A stretch of DNA of 25,639 bases from JALUUH01 sp964636675. Its GTDB lineage: Bacteria; Pseudomonadota; Gammaproteobacteria; S012-40. Every line of letters starts with the position of its first letter. The first letter of the stretch is position 1. Below the pieces are notes generated by a model. That model saw only the letters and a program-made list of their open reading frames with translations. It ran no database searches and was not told the DNA's origin. Made by a program: the position numbers and the translations under genes. Positions 15,411 through 24,229 of the stretch are shown here, piece after piece. The stretch lies in assembly GCA_964636675.1 (NCBI GenBank), contig CAZWUO010000027.1, forward strand, positions 1-25,639, read 5' to 3'.

Positions 15411-15776
15411 CTTCAATATTCTTATTCTTCTACTTATGCTACTAATTAAAGTGCAACCGTTCATCGAGTTAGGAAGCCCATCTCACATAGGCGAAACCCA
15501 AAGCGCCCGTATAATAGTGGATAACCGCCCATAATTCAAGCAATTATTTGAACTAAACAGGTTTATTTGTAAATCCAAGCATATGCGCTTTTCTGATGGT
15601 TCGATAGTTACTAAAGGGCTAAATTTTAGGCCTATATTTTCGCCGTTATTTCATATTAAGCAATAACCACAAAACCACAAATCTTGCGATATATCAGACC
15701 ATACATCAACAACGTCAACTCCGGAATGCATTTTTTTGAAAATGGCACTACATTAACTAGGTTTAAGATAAGTGCA
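15411..15776. promoter_or_regulatory. Operon leader and upstream spacer
   Basis: This stretch contains the 5' leader of the rimP operon (about 15411-15504), its promoter (15511-15539) and about 235 bases of AT-rich DNA up to the CheW-LysM stop codon. There is no tRNA here, unlike enterobacteria where metY precedes rimP. A minus-strand frame with ATG at 15464 runs through the terminator into rimP in another frame and is probably not real. I see no clear terminator for the CheW-LysM gene. Confidence 0.5.
15511..15539 (-). promoter_or_regulatory. Sigma70-type promoter of the rimP-pnp operon
   Basis: The minus strand carries TTGAAT (15539-15534), exactly 17 bases, then TATTAT (15516-15511). The hexamers match consensus at 4/6 and 5/6. 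The predicted start near 15504 gives a leader of about 130 nt that includes the attenuator. Confidence 0.65.
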
Positions 15777-17489
15777 CTACCGGCGCGCTTTCTGATAAAT
15801 AACAATTTCATCAGGGAAAATCAAATCCGGATTTTCAATCATACTCCATCGAGCCAGATCTGGATATCGAAAAGGCGTTCGATAAAACAATATCGATATT
15901 GCCCATAAAGTATCACCCTGGACTACCGAATACATCCCCCACTCAGGTATAACCGGCAACACCAATACGTTTTTGTCGACAATCAGTTTTTCTTCCAATT
16001 CAATTGAACGCTCCTCAGTACGCGCACCCAGACTCGCACGCTTCTGAGAATTAGCCTCCGGCAGATTGCTGAAACCCGCAATTTTCGGTCTTGGAACTGC
16101 CATCGAATCACCCATTGGCGTCATCGTGTTTGCATCTCGCTCCTCGTACACCCTCTGCTCTTTTTGAAAGTCCTCAAATAACTTTGGGTTCATTTCGTTC
16201 GTTGCAGTATCTACATCTACATTCGTATTTAATACTGTCTTGCTTGATTTATCACCTATCCGCACAATTGCATCACTTTGCACAAGGTCTTCCAGCAATA
16301 AAACGCCTAAATGCGACCAGTTATAGACCCAAAATACCGAACTTACGAATAACATCGTCAAAACCACCAACAATCCACCTTTTGCTGATGCCTGAAATCG
16401 CGAAGAAATGAAGGATTGAGACTTTGCTTCGATTTCATGTGTAACGGGAAAACCGCGAGCATAAGCTGCCGCTCTATTGGTAGTCGCTCCTGGTATGACT
16501 CCCATTAAAGACGGATCTTCTCGCTCTGTAGGTACACAAACTACATCTATGTTTTCTTGAGCGTTCAGGGGTATTTTTCTATCTCTGTTTTTTACAGGGA
16601 CAATAATGCCTTGTCGAATACTTGATATTTTTTTAATCGATGGTTTTTTTGTAGCGTTTATTTTACTAGAATCGGTCTTGCTAATGGGTTTCTTTGCGCT
16701 CGACAATCGCTCTAAGGAAGGCGTTTTTTCGATAACATCAGCACCCACCACTCTGCTTGTATTTTTTTGCTGTCTATTATGCAGCGATTTTACGCTAGCG
16801 GTCTTAACATCATCATTATTCGCTGACACTGTTACCACCGTTGAATTTGCAAACACACTGTTTCCCTTATCCAGTTTAGATGTCCGCGAGAATTGTTGAG
16901 TCACCGTTTTTACAAATTTATCGCCCGTCAATATACTTGGTTTTTTTTGCACTTTATTGACGGAATTTACATGCGTAAATGAAGAACTACTGGATTCTTG
17001 TTTCGAAGAAGACGGGTCTGAAACATTAGAATGATTGTGTGAAAACGATGATAGCGGGCCTGCATTTTCCATTTCGTACAAACGTTGGAAGTCCGTCGAC
17101 AATACTAGTTTTCCGTCTAATAATAAGGTTTTACCAAACATTTCCCCAGCAACAAAGCCCGGAGGTCGCTGCCAATGATGCTCTTGAGCCTCCGTAATTT
17201 CTAATATTTCATCAACCCAAAAACCCGTCAAACCCTTCTTTATCTTAGCGATAACGAAGCGACCCTTGTGCTGCTCAAAATTTTGCAGACCAAACTTTAC
17301 GCGTAGATCGACTACCGAAACCGTTTTTCCACGATGTTGAAAAACACCCGCAATGGAATAAGCTTGCCCAGGAAATATCGCAAGCTTGGTAGGCGTAAGT
17401 ATCGATTCCACGTCACGCACGGGCGCACAACAGGCAACTACACCTACTTTAAATACCAGTATTTTTTGATGGTGCATAACACCGAGCAT
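15777..17489 (-). CDS. CheW-domain membrane protein with C-terminal LysM
   Basis: A 570-residue fusion. Residues about 10-140 form a CheW-like scaffold domain (ILVFKVGVVACCAPVRDVESIL, YSIAGVFQHRGKTVSVVDLRVKFG, GFWVDEILEITE). A Ser/Lys-rich, low-complexity linker of about 230 residues follows. One membrane segment lies at about 371-391 (GGLLVVLTMLFVSSVFWVYNW). After a second linker, a LysM peptidoglycan-binding domain (about 519-567, YSVVQGDTLWAISILFY...DLIFPDEIVIYQ) closes the protein. The basic linker before the membrane segment predicts a cytoplasmic CheW and periplasmic LysM, connecting a chemosensory-type scaffold to the cell wall. No other che gene is nearby. Start context is weak (CGAG); M1 and M5 are both possible. 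Function unknown. Confidence 0.85.
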   Translation of the reverse strand: MLGVMHHQKILVFKVGVVACCAPVRDVESILTPTKLAIFPGQAYSIAGVFQHRGKTVSVVDLRVKFGLQNFEQHKGRFVIAKIKKGLTGFWVDEILEITEAQEHHWQRPPGFVAGEMFGKTLLLDGKLVLSTDFQRLYEMENAGPLSSFSHNHSNVSDPSSSKQESSSSSFTHVNSVNKVQKKPSILTGDKFVKTVTQQFSRTSKLDKGNSVFANSTVVTVSANNDDVKTASVKSLHNRQQKNTSRVVGADVIEKTPSLERLSSAKKPISKTDSSKINATKKPSIKKISSIRQGIIVPVKNRDRKIPLNAQENIDVVCVPTEREDPSLMGVIPGATTNRAAAYARGFPVTHEIEAKSQSFISSRFQASAKGGLLVVLTMLFVSSVFWVYNWSHLGVLLLEDLVQSDAIVRIGDKSSKTVLNTNVDVDTATNEMNPKLFEDFQKEQRVYEERDANTMTPMGDSMAVPRPKIAGFSNLPEANSQKRASLGARTEERSIELEEKLIVDKNVLVLPVIPEWGMYSVVQGDTLWAISILFYRTPFRYPDLARWSMIENPDLIFPDEIVIYQKARR

Positions 17490-17600
17490 ATTCTCGACAC
17501 TTTAAGGTGGATCTGCACATATTAACGACGGGTTAAATCGAATAGTTTATATTTTTAGTGATTTTATAGGGGTTTATATACTACTTAAATCTGCAACTCA

Positions 17601-18008
17601 TCAGTCATACTTAACGAAATTTTGCGCCCATTCCAGCACGCTACGTACTCGAGGAGTCACCATTTTTTTGGCTTCCTCGTAGACTACCCAGCGATACTCT
17701 TCGTGCTCGGGGTATCCAAGCTCAGGATTGACCAATAAGTTAACTTTTTTTTCTGTGGTTTCCGCAAGGTAATACCGCGCAATTTTTCCCTTACCATAGG
17801 GGCCTGTGTCAATACAGTGGTTCGTCCACTTGAAATTTAATTGAGTAATTCCCGATTCTTCTTGAACTTCTCTGCAAGCGGTTTGCAGCGGGTTTTCACC
17901 TGCTTCCTGCATACCTTTTGGAAAATCCCAATGGGAATACGCGCGCAACAATAGAAACAAATATTCATTTTCACATTTTCGCACCACCACCACACCACAC
18001 GAAAGCAT
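17601..18008 (-). CDS. Nudix hydrolase
   Basis: Nudix enzymes cleave nucleoside diphosphates linked to other moieties. The box fits GX5EX7REUXEEXGU exactly: GMQEAGENPLQTACREVQEESGI. Preceding it is SHWDFPKG, as in Ap4A-hydrolase-like (NUDT2-type) proteins, and YPEHEEYRWV near the C terminus resembles that group, so a dinucleoside polyphosphatase is the best guess. I chose the ATG at 18008 (135 residues) because the fold begins at CGVVVVRK and AAAGG lies 11 nt upstream. A longer start at 18074 would add 22 hydrophobic/basic residues and cannot be excluded. It is divergent from the adenylate cyclase. Confidence 0.88.
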   Translation of the reverse strand: MLSCGVVVVRKCENEYLFLLLRAYSHWDFPKGMQEAGENPLQTACREVQEESGITQLNFKWTNHCIDTGPYGKGKIARYYLAETTEKKVNLLVNPELGYPEHEEYRWVVYEEAKKMVTPRVRSVLEWAQNFVKYD

Positions 18009-18153
18009 CAATATATTTACCTTTACTCTAGGGAGCACTCTCAATACGAACAATATTATCCAGGTTATTCTCAATTTGAATCGATTAAAGTTTTAGGATA
18101 ACACTCTCGATACTTTTTACGCCACTAGAGGTGTTCAGTCACAGAATTTTTCG

Positions 18154-20340
18154 ATGAAACTTACAAAGCCACTGCTTATTTGGATTGCTACCTGCATTAT
18201 CATTGCCGTAGCTAATTATTTTTCAGTTTTTCAATCGCTTGAAGGTATCTCATATGACTGGCGCATGACTCAAATTCGCAGCGAAATGGCCGCTAATGAG
18301 AACATCGTGGTGGTTATGATAGACGATAATTCCCTACAGGTTATGGATCAAGTCGTTGGACGCTGGCCATGGCCACGTTCAATTTACGCGGAACTGCTCG
18401 AATATCTTTCTTATGGCGAGCCTCGAGCCGTCATCTTTGATATCACATTTTCAGAAAAACATCTCTTTGATGGCAATACCCTACAAGAGGAAATCAATGC
18501 GCATGACCTGGCTTTGGTACAAACGAGTCAAATGCATCCGCAGGTCTATCATGCCACGCGTTTTGTACGAGAATCTGAGGACGAACTCAATAAGTCACTG
18601 CTCAATCAAGCTTTACCCCAGGATTTTGCTCAACGATTTGCAATAAGCAACCGCTTTGCCGAATCATCGATAAACAAGAGCTCGTTTTCCGTGGCCAGCA
18701 ATACAAAATATTATTTGCCTTTTAAGGAACTCGCAGAAGCCACCAATGGGATAGGTGTCGTAGACGTCAACGGTGACTCGGACGGCGTCTACCGTGCAGT
18801 ACGTTTACTCCATAAATACCAAGATTCTTTTTTCCCGGCATTATCTATAACCAGCATTTTGGATCAACATCCCCCTTCGCATATCGGGCGCATGGAAAAT
18901 ACGCTCTTCTTTGACGAACTCAAAATACCAATCACCAACAATGAAAAAGTGCTTATTAATTATTACACCGAATTTAAAACTTATTCATTTAGTGCGTTAA
19001 TGGCTTCTTATCAAAAAATGCTCGCAGGGGAGATTGATAATCTCATGATCAGCCCATTCGATTTCAAAGACAAAATCGTATTTATTGGTGCAAACGCAGC
19101 AGGTCTGAAGGACTTAAAGGTGACACCCATTGATGGCCGACTTCCCGGCGTATTAATCCATGCTTCGATGACCAGCAATATTTTAAATAATGACTTCTTA
19201 GTTCCAGCAAAGTCTGTTAACACCTATCTGTTTATTTTCATCCTAGCGGGAATCACGGCTTTTGGCGTATTACGCGTGAAACAAACTTTTTTACAGCATA
19301 GCTTACCGGTCATATTTGCAATCTTGTTCTCGCTTTGGGCGTACGTTCAATTTACCCAAAATATCGTCATCGAATATATCGCCCCCATGTCCTCGCTCTT
19401 TTTGGCCTGGATTCTGTCTTTTTCCACCCTGGTATTTACGGAGGGTAAGGAAAAACGCCGCTTTAAAAAGATGATGTCACAATATCTCTCACCCGCGGTA
19501 TTAAATACCGTCATGGCTAATCATGAAGATTATGCAAAAGCAGAAATTGGCAGCAAAGAGAATATAACCATACTCTTTTCCGACATTCGAAGTTTTACCA
19601 AAATGTCTGAAGAACTACCTGCAGAACAAGTTGTCGATCTGCTCAATCATTATTTCTCCAAAATGACAGACACGATTTTTTGCTATGAAGGGACGATCGA
19701 CAAATTTATTGGTGATGCCATTATGGCGTTTTGGGGCGCACCCATAATGACCAGCGATCATCCCGACAAAGCAACACTGAGTGCGTTAGAAATGATAGAA
19801 AAACTCCATGCCGTCAATGAGTGGGCATTACGACATGACTACCCCGCGCTAACGATAGGCATCGGCTTGCATACCGGAAATGCTATTCTGGGTAACATCG
19901 GCTCAGAGAATAAGCTGGACTATACTATCATCGGCGATAACGTCAATTTGGCCTCCCGAATCGAAGGCCTCACTAAACTATACTCTGCCCCCATCCTAAT
20001 CACTGAAGATACCTTCTCACGCTTGAAAACAAATATTCCCTGTCGAATCGTTGATTTAGTACGTGTAAAAGGCAAACAAAACCCGATCAGAGTCTATCAA
20101 CCCCTGATTAACCCACTGACCTCGACTACAGAAAAAATATTGGAAAAACAAAGTCTTGCTAGCCATGCCAATGCGGCGTTCGACGCCTATACCCAGCGTC
20201 AGTGGCAACGCTGTATCGCACTCCTCAAACCCTTAGAAGGAGACCCAGTCGCAGCGATTTACATCCAACGTTGCCGACAATATCAAGCCAATGAACCAGA
20301 TCAAGAATGGGATGGGGTATATACCATGACCACAAAATAA
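18154..20340 (+). CDS. CHASE2-domain class III adenylate cyclase
   Basis: This 728-residue receptor cyclase should convert ATP to cAMP. An N-terminal membrane helix (about 5-25) leads into a periplasmic CHASE2 sensor domain (about 28-345, with SYDWRM, WPWPRSIYAELLEYL and the closing KDKIVFIGANAAGLKDLKVTP). Three membrane helices follow (about 355-430), then the catalytic domain (about 465-640). Metal-binding aspartates are D477 (FSDIRSF) and D521 (GDAIMAFWG). ATP-specifying residues are K517 and D589, and transition-state residues N598 and R602 are present, so the domain looks active and ATP-selective. A short helical TPR-like tail ends the protein. It is divergent from the Nudix gene. The Crp/Fnr regulator at 6087-6785 is a possible cAMP effector. 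Confidence 0.94.
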   Translation: MKLTKPLLIWIATCIIIAVANYFSVFQSLEGISYDWRMTQIRSEMAANENIVVVMIDDNSLQVMDQVVGRWPWPRSIYAELLEYLSYGEPRAVIFDITFSEKHLFDGNTLQEEINAHDLALVQTSQMHPQVYHATRFVRESEDELNKSLLNQALPQDFAQRFAISNRFAESSINKSSFSVASNTKYYLPFKELAEATNGIGVVDVNGDSDGVYRAVRLLHKYQDSFFPALSITSILDQHPPSHIGRMENTLFFDELKIPITNNEKVLINYYTEFKTYSFSALMASYQKMLAGEIDNLMISPFDFKDKIVFIGANAAGLKDLKVTPIDGRLPGVLIHASMTSNILNNDFLVPAKSVNTYLFIFILAGITAFGVLRVKQTFLQHSLPVIFAILFSLWAYVQFTQNIVIEYIAPMSSLFLAWILSFSTLVFTEGKEKRRFKKMMSQYLSPAVLNTVMANHEDYAKAEIGSKENITILFSDIRSFTKMSEELPAEQVVDLLNHYFSKMTDTIFCYEGTIDKFIGDAIMAFWGAPIMTSDHPDKATLSALEMIEKLHAVNEWALRHDYPALTIGIGLHTGNAILGNIGSENKLDYTIIGDNVNLASRIEGLTKLYSAPILITEDTFSRLKTNIPCRIVDLVRVKGKQNPIRVYQPLINPLTSTTEKILEKQSLASHANAAFDAYTQRQWQRCIALLKPLEGDPVAAIYIQRCRQYQANEPDQEWDGVYTMTTK

Positions 20341-20490
20341 GCCCTTGTTATATAAACTCTTTTTCATATTTATTCACATCAGTCATTTAACTTAAACCTT
20401 GGTTAAAGAATCAACCCCCGAAGCCGACAACCTAAATATCAGAAAAATCATAGAAATTTCTCAAACTCGGTAAAACTGAGGATTATATCA

Positions 20491-20967
20491 ATGAAAAAAA
20501 TACTATTATTAATCGCTATCACTGCATTATCTTCAAATGCACTTGCCGAAGAAGAATATCTTTATGTCATGAGTGCAAAAGCAAAATTGCTTTCTAAGCC
20601 AGTCTTTGGATCACAGCATTTAGACCTGATATCCAAGGGCCAAAAAGTCATCACCATAAAAAAAACCAATAACTGGTTTCAAGTAAAATTTAACGGAAAA
20701 ATAGGTTGGTTATCCCGCTTAACCGTTTCACCCCATCCCCCAATGAAGCGCGTCAAAGTCATTGGCGTAGCCAAAGCAGATATTTCAAAACATTCACGCC
20801 TACGTGCATCCTCCGTATCGACGACGGCTGCCGTAAGAGGCCTGCGTGCTGACGGCCGCTCACGAGTCAGTGGCAAGGCAGTAAGTGACTTTTCTGCTCT
20901 GGAAAAAATGGAGTCATTGAGTATCCACGAAAACGATCTAATCGCATTCATGAATAAAATGGAATGA
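20491..20967 (+). CDS. Secreted SH3b-domain protein
   Basis: 158 residues with a signal peptide (MKKILLLIAITALSSNALA) and a bacterial SH3-type domain (about 24-78: YVMSAKAKLLSKP, LDLISKGQKVITIKKTNNWFQVKF, GKIGWLSR). Such domains bind cell-wall peptides or proteins. The C-terminal half contains ASSVSTTAAVRGLRADGRSR and a segment linking to FSALEKMES, a pattern I associate with SH3 proteins next to M48 proteases, though I have not verified this. The start has GAGG 9 nt upstream. It begins a cluster with the protease and outer-membrane protein that follow. Confidence 0.85.
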   Translation: MKKILLLIAITALSSNALAEEEYLYVMSAKAKLLSKPVFGSQHLDLISKGQKVITIKKTNNWFQVKFNGKIGWLSRLTVSPHPPMKRVKVIGVAKADISKHSRLRASSVSTTAAVRGLRADGRSRVSGKAVSDFSALEKMESLSIHENDLIAFMNKME

Positions 20968-20972
20968 ACATT

Positions 20973-21010
20973 TATTATTGAGACCTTTTGATATTATTGA
21001 GACCTTTTGA
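20973..21010. repeat. Perfect tandem duplication of 19 bases
   Basis: The 19-base unit TATTATTGAGACCTTTTGA occurs twice back to back (20973-20991 and 20992-21010) in the gap between the SH3 gene and the M48 protease gene. Complete identity points to a recent duplication or a double binding site. Confidence 0.95.
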
Positions 21011-21061
21011 CGAAAAATATAATTCAAAAAAAATCTTAGCCATATAAGCGAAGGGACTCGC

Positions 21062-21895
21062 ATGAAAGCAAAAATAATTTATCTGTTCGTACTGCTACTT
21101 ATTTTTAGTATCACCCCAATCGCTGCAGAAAACTTCCGTCTGCGAATTAATACTCATACCTTAAGCGCACTCACCGAAGAAGATATTCGTGCCGAAATAG
21201 AGTTTGGAAAAACCGTGGGGGCGCGTATTCTAGGGCAGTATCAAGTTCACGCTGACAAAAGCCTAATACGCTATGTAAATCTAGTAGGCCAAGTGCTTGT
21301 ATTTAATTCACCAAGACAAGATATTGAATTTCATTTTTCAATAATAGAGTCAAACACAATCAACGCCTACTCTACTCCTGGTGGTTATATATTTATAACC
21401 ACCGGGGCGATCAACATCATGCATGATGAGTCTGAATTGGCCGCCGTACTCGCGCATGAGATTGCCCATGTGACAAAAAAACATATTGTGAACGAGTTCA
21501 AAATTAGAGGCAAAGATGACTCTGCTGTTTCGGGGGTTACACGCCTGGTGGGAGGATCTAAAGACTCAGCAGCCGTTGCATTCCAACAAACCGTAGATAA
21601 AGCAATCAACTTACTTTTAGAACGTGGATTCAAACACGAAGACGAACTGGAAGCCGATCAAGTCGCCATTACCTTACTCGCACAAGCGGGTTACGATCCT
21701 GAGTCTTTAGGCCGTTATTTAAAACGGCTTATTAAACGCTCCAAAAAAAATGCCAGCAGCAAAACAAACACACATCCCGCTACTCATAAACGCCTCAATA
21801 TATTGCACAAATATAGTGAAAAAGAAGGCTTGCTTAACTTAAATTTCTCCAATGGTGAAAAACGCTTTAGAATTTTTGTGGCAAAAAACAGTTAA
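21062..21895 (+). CDS. M48-family zinc metalloprotease, secreted
   Basis: 277 residues with a signal peptide (hydrophobic FVLLLIFSITPIAA). The zinc motif is HEIAH (His132, Glu133, His136), and the third ligand lies in the ELEAD segment (195-199). The upstream segment NAYSTPGGYIFITTGAI is typical of the BepA/YfgC and LoiP group of periplasmic M48 peptidases that act in outer-membrane protein quality control. A good AAGGGA ribosome-binding site precedes the ATG. It ends one base before the start of the outer-membrane protein gene, so the two are surely co-translated; that protein is a plausible client or partner. Confidence 0.93.
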   Translation: MKAKIIYLFVLLLIFSITPIAAENFRLRINTHTLSALTEEDIRAEIEFGKTVGARILGQYQVHADKSLIRYVNLVGQVLVFNSPRQDIEFHFSIIESNTINAYSTPGGYIFITTGAINIMHDESELAAVLAHEIAHVTKKHIVNEFKIRGKDDSAVSGVTRLVGGSKDSAAVAFQQTVDKAINLLLERGFKHEDELEADQVAITLLAQAGYDPESLGRYLKRLIKRSKKNASSKTNTHPATHKRLNILHKYSEKEGLLNLNFSNGEKRFRIFVAKNS

Positions 21896-21896
21896 A

Positions 21897-23213
21897 ATGA
21901 AACCTATACTTGCCATCCTATTATTGACCATAGGACTCCTTATTTCAGTAACATATGCTGATGAATATCATTATAAAGACATTCTCATCGGTGATCGTGC
22001 AGCAGGACTTGGAGGAGCTTATGTTGCAGTTTCTGATGATCCTTCGGGTATGTATTATAATCCTGCAGGTATTGTATACGCTGCCAGCCAAAACCTAAAT
22101 GCCAGTATGAATGCATACAATATTAGACAAACCTCTTATGAAAATGTCGTTGGTGGAGAAGACTGGGTACGCCGCTCCTCAATACTCCTCCCTAATTTTT
22201 TTGGCATTACCCAACCACTCGGGCCAGGGACATTTGGTATTTCAGTCGCGATTCCTGATTCGGTAATTGAAAACCAAGATCAAAATTTTAGACTTAACTA
22301 CGACAGCAAGATTACGGGGCCGGATACCGATTTCACTATAAATTTTAATAACCAGGATATCACCTACAATGCGGGTCCTTCATTCGCTTTGGAAATCTCC
22401 GATTCATTATCCGTTGGACTAACGCTTTATGGCTATACACGAACCCAGGAACAAATTTTTAATCAAGTATTTGAGTTTCCATTATCATTAAATGATGTAG
22501 CAGCAGTGGAAGCAACAGAAACCACACCCGCAATAGAGGCCGTCACTAACACTGACGATGTATACCACCATGAGAATTTATATATTTCGCGGGCTGAATA
22601 TGGTATTAAACCGATTTTTGGAATTATGCTTACTCCGTTTGAGCGCATATCTTTAGGATTATCAATTGCAAATACCTGGATACTATCTAATACCATATTA
22701 GAGCAAAGAGTCTGCACCACAAGTCTAAATCTCGATACAAATTTTTGTAAAAAAAATCAACTTATCCGGAGTGAAACTAAAAAACAAGGTACTCGAGCAT
22801 TTCCCTGGGAGCTGGCGACAGGCATCGCCTATTTTCCGAATAACACAACGATGCTAACGACTGATATCGTCATTTACAAAGGGATTAACGCATCGGCAAA
22901 ACCAATGTTTAATATTTCTGCGGGAATGGAACACTATTTGACGGATACCTTTGCACTCCGCCTCGGAGTCTATACCAATAATTCTAATACACCAGAACTC
23001 GTTAACAATGTATTCAATAAATATCCTGAGCATGTAGATCTGCGTGGAGGGACTATCAGCATAAGCAACTTTACCCGCTCGTCTTCATTAAGTTTTGGTA
23101 TTATCTATTCATCTGGCGTAGGTGAAGCACAAATCATATCCGGATCAACGACCATCCAAAAAGCAGAAATATTATCAATTACCGCATTTATGTCTGCATC
23201 TTACTCGTTATAA
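21897..23213 (+). CDS. Outer-membrane beta-barrel protein, FadL/OmpP1-like
   Basis: 438 residues from MKPIL, where a signal peptide begins (cleavage near TYA-DEY); the in-frame ATG at 21852 inside the protease gene is rejected. The mature start GDRAAGLGGAYVAVSDDPSGMYYNPAGIVYA matches the N-terminal hatch pattern of the FadL/OmpP1/PorV family. The rest is alternating polar/hydrophobic strands and ends in aromatic-hydrophobic SASYSL. FadL proteins import hydrophobic compounds; the substrate here is unknown. The start codon follows the M48 stop by one base. Confidence 0.85.
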   Translation: MKPILAILLLTIGLLISVTYADEYHYKDILIGDRAAGLGGAYVAVSDDPSGMYYNPAGIVYAASQNLNASMNAYNIRQTSYENVVGGEDWVRRSSILLPNFFGITQPLGPGTFGISVAIPDSVIENQDQNFRLNYDSKITGPDTDFTINFNNQDITYNAGPSFALEISDSLSVGLTLYGYTRTQEQIFNQVFEFPLSLNDVAAVEATETTPAIEAVTNTDDVYHHENLYISRAEYGIKPIFGIMLTPFERISLGLSIANTWILSNTILEQRVCTTSLNLDTNFCKKNQLIRSETKKQGTRAFPWELATGIAYFPNNTTMLTTDIVIYKGINASAKPMFNISAGMEHYLTDTFALRLGVYTNNSNTPELVNNVFNKYPEHVDLRGGTISISNFTRSSSLSFGIIYSSGVGEAQIISGSTTIQKAEILSITAFMSASYSL

Positions 23214-23254
23214 GAAGACCTTTTCACTATCTAAAGCCCTATAGGGATAGAGAT

Positions 23255-23650
23255 TCACTCCCGTTGCTTAAACTGCCGTATTTGGCGACGTTCTTTTTTA
23301 TTCGGTTTATTGACCGACGAAGCAAACTGTACGTTTAAACGCCTAAGCTCAGCCATTTCTTGTTGTCGCTGTAAGCTCTCTGGGGTCTCTGCATACATCG
23401 TTTGCGCCACGCTTGCTGGCCCGCGTTTATCCATTAATTTAACAACGACGACGGTACGCAAAGAATGTGCTATCGAAATAGTCACTACCATATCGAGCTT
23501 TACCTTTTTACTCGATTTAACCCGGGTATTGTCCAGATGCACCCTGCCACCGTTAATCGCTTCCGCAGCAAGACTTCTCGTTTTAAAAAACCGGGCCGCC
23601 CATAACCATTTATCCAACCTAACTGGCTCACTCAACTCTTTAATCTGCAT
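23255..23650 (-). CDS. hslR: Heat shock protein 15, S4 RNA-binding protein
   Basis: 131 residues from MQIKEL. The S4 domain (RLDKWLWAARFFKTRSLAAEAINGGRVHLDNTRVKSSKKVKLD) and a basic C terminus (KPNKKERRQIRQFKQRE) match Hsp15, which recycles stalled free 50S subunits carrying nascent chains. I chose the ATG at 23650, with GAAGAAG about 10 nt upstream, because homologues start just before the RLDKW motif. It is convergent with the outer-membrane protein and divergent from the CYTH gene. Confidence 0.9.
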   Translation of the reverse strand: MQIKELSEPVRLDKWLWAARFFKTRSLAAEAINGGRVHLDNTRVKSSKKVKLDMVVTISIAHSLRTVVVVKLMDKRGPASVAQTMYAETPESLQRQQEMAELRRLNVQFASSVNKPNKKERRQIRQFKQRE

Positions 23651-23744
23651 AAATATTGCTTCTTCACTTATTAACGCTCTGCCACAGTATATGCTATCAT
23701 TTTTGTTCCACACAGAAAAATCAGCTAGGGGGTGTCGTCAAAAC

Positions 23745-24221
23745 ATGGCGATTGAAATCGAACGAAAATTTAGAGTCATTAACAATGATTGGAAAAACAG
23801 CATATTAAAAAAAAACGAGTTTCGCCAAGGCTACTTAGGAACGGATGCATTATCCTCAACCCGTATTCGCATTGCCAATGAAAGCGCATTCTTGAACATC
23901 AAAAGTGCCACATTGGGCATCTTTAGAAACGAATATGAATATGCAATCCCACTCGCAGATGCCACTGAAATACTCGAAAACTTAGCGCATAAACCCCTTA
24001 TTGAAAAGACGCGCTACTATGTTGAGCACCAAGGCCACACCTGGGAAATCGATGTATTTGAAGGTGATAATAAAGGCCTTATAGTGGCTGAAATAGAATT
24101 AAACCATGAAAACGAAAACTTTGCATTGCCCTGCTGGATTGGTGAAGAAGTCTCAGATGATAAACGCTACTACAACGTCTGTCTGGTAACTCATCCTTAT
24201 AAAGACTGGACGGATAAATAG
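23745..24221 (+). CDS. CYTH-domain (triphosphate tunnel) enzyme
   Basis: 158 residues beginning MAIEIERKFRV, the diagnostic EXEXK motif (Glu4, Glu6, Lys8) of CYTH tunnel enzymes. Further basic and acidic residues alternate along strands as expected (TRIRIA, YEYAI, EKTRYYVEHQG, WEIDVFEG, AEIEL). The short length is like bacterial inorganic triphosphatases of the NeuTTM type, which I regard as more likely than a CyaB-type class IV adenylate cyclase. An AGGGGG lies upstream of the ATG. A longer in-frame reading from 23310 is antisense to hslR and rejected. The peptide-binding protein gene follows 8 nt later. Confidence 0.9.
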   Translation: MAIEIERKFRVINNDWKNSILKKNEFRQGYLGTDALSSTRIRIANESAFLNIKSATLGIFRNEYEYAIPLADATEILENLAHKPLIEKTRYYVEHQGHTWEIDVFEGDNKGLIVAEIELNHENENFALPCWIGEEVSDDKRYYNVCLVTHPYKDWTDK

Positions 24222-24229
24222 TTAGCTGC

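Noticed and set aside
15252..15464. Minus-strand 70-residue ORF overlapping the leader and rimP
   Set aside because: It runs through the terminator and overlaps rimP in another frame, with no convincing ribosome-binding site.
21852..21896. Earlier start of the outer-membrane protein inside the M48 gene
   Set aside because: The signal peptide begins at the ATG at 21897, one base after the protease stop codon.
23236..23250. CCCTATAGGG palindrome between the converging OMP and hslR genes as a terminator
   Set aside because: The stem is too short, has no loop and is not followed by a T run on either strand.
23310..23744. N-terminal extension of the CYTH protein
   Set aside because: It is antisense to hslR and the diagnostic EXEXK motif lies right after the internal ATG with a good ribosome-binding site.
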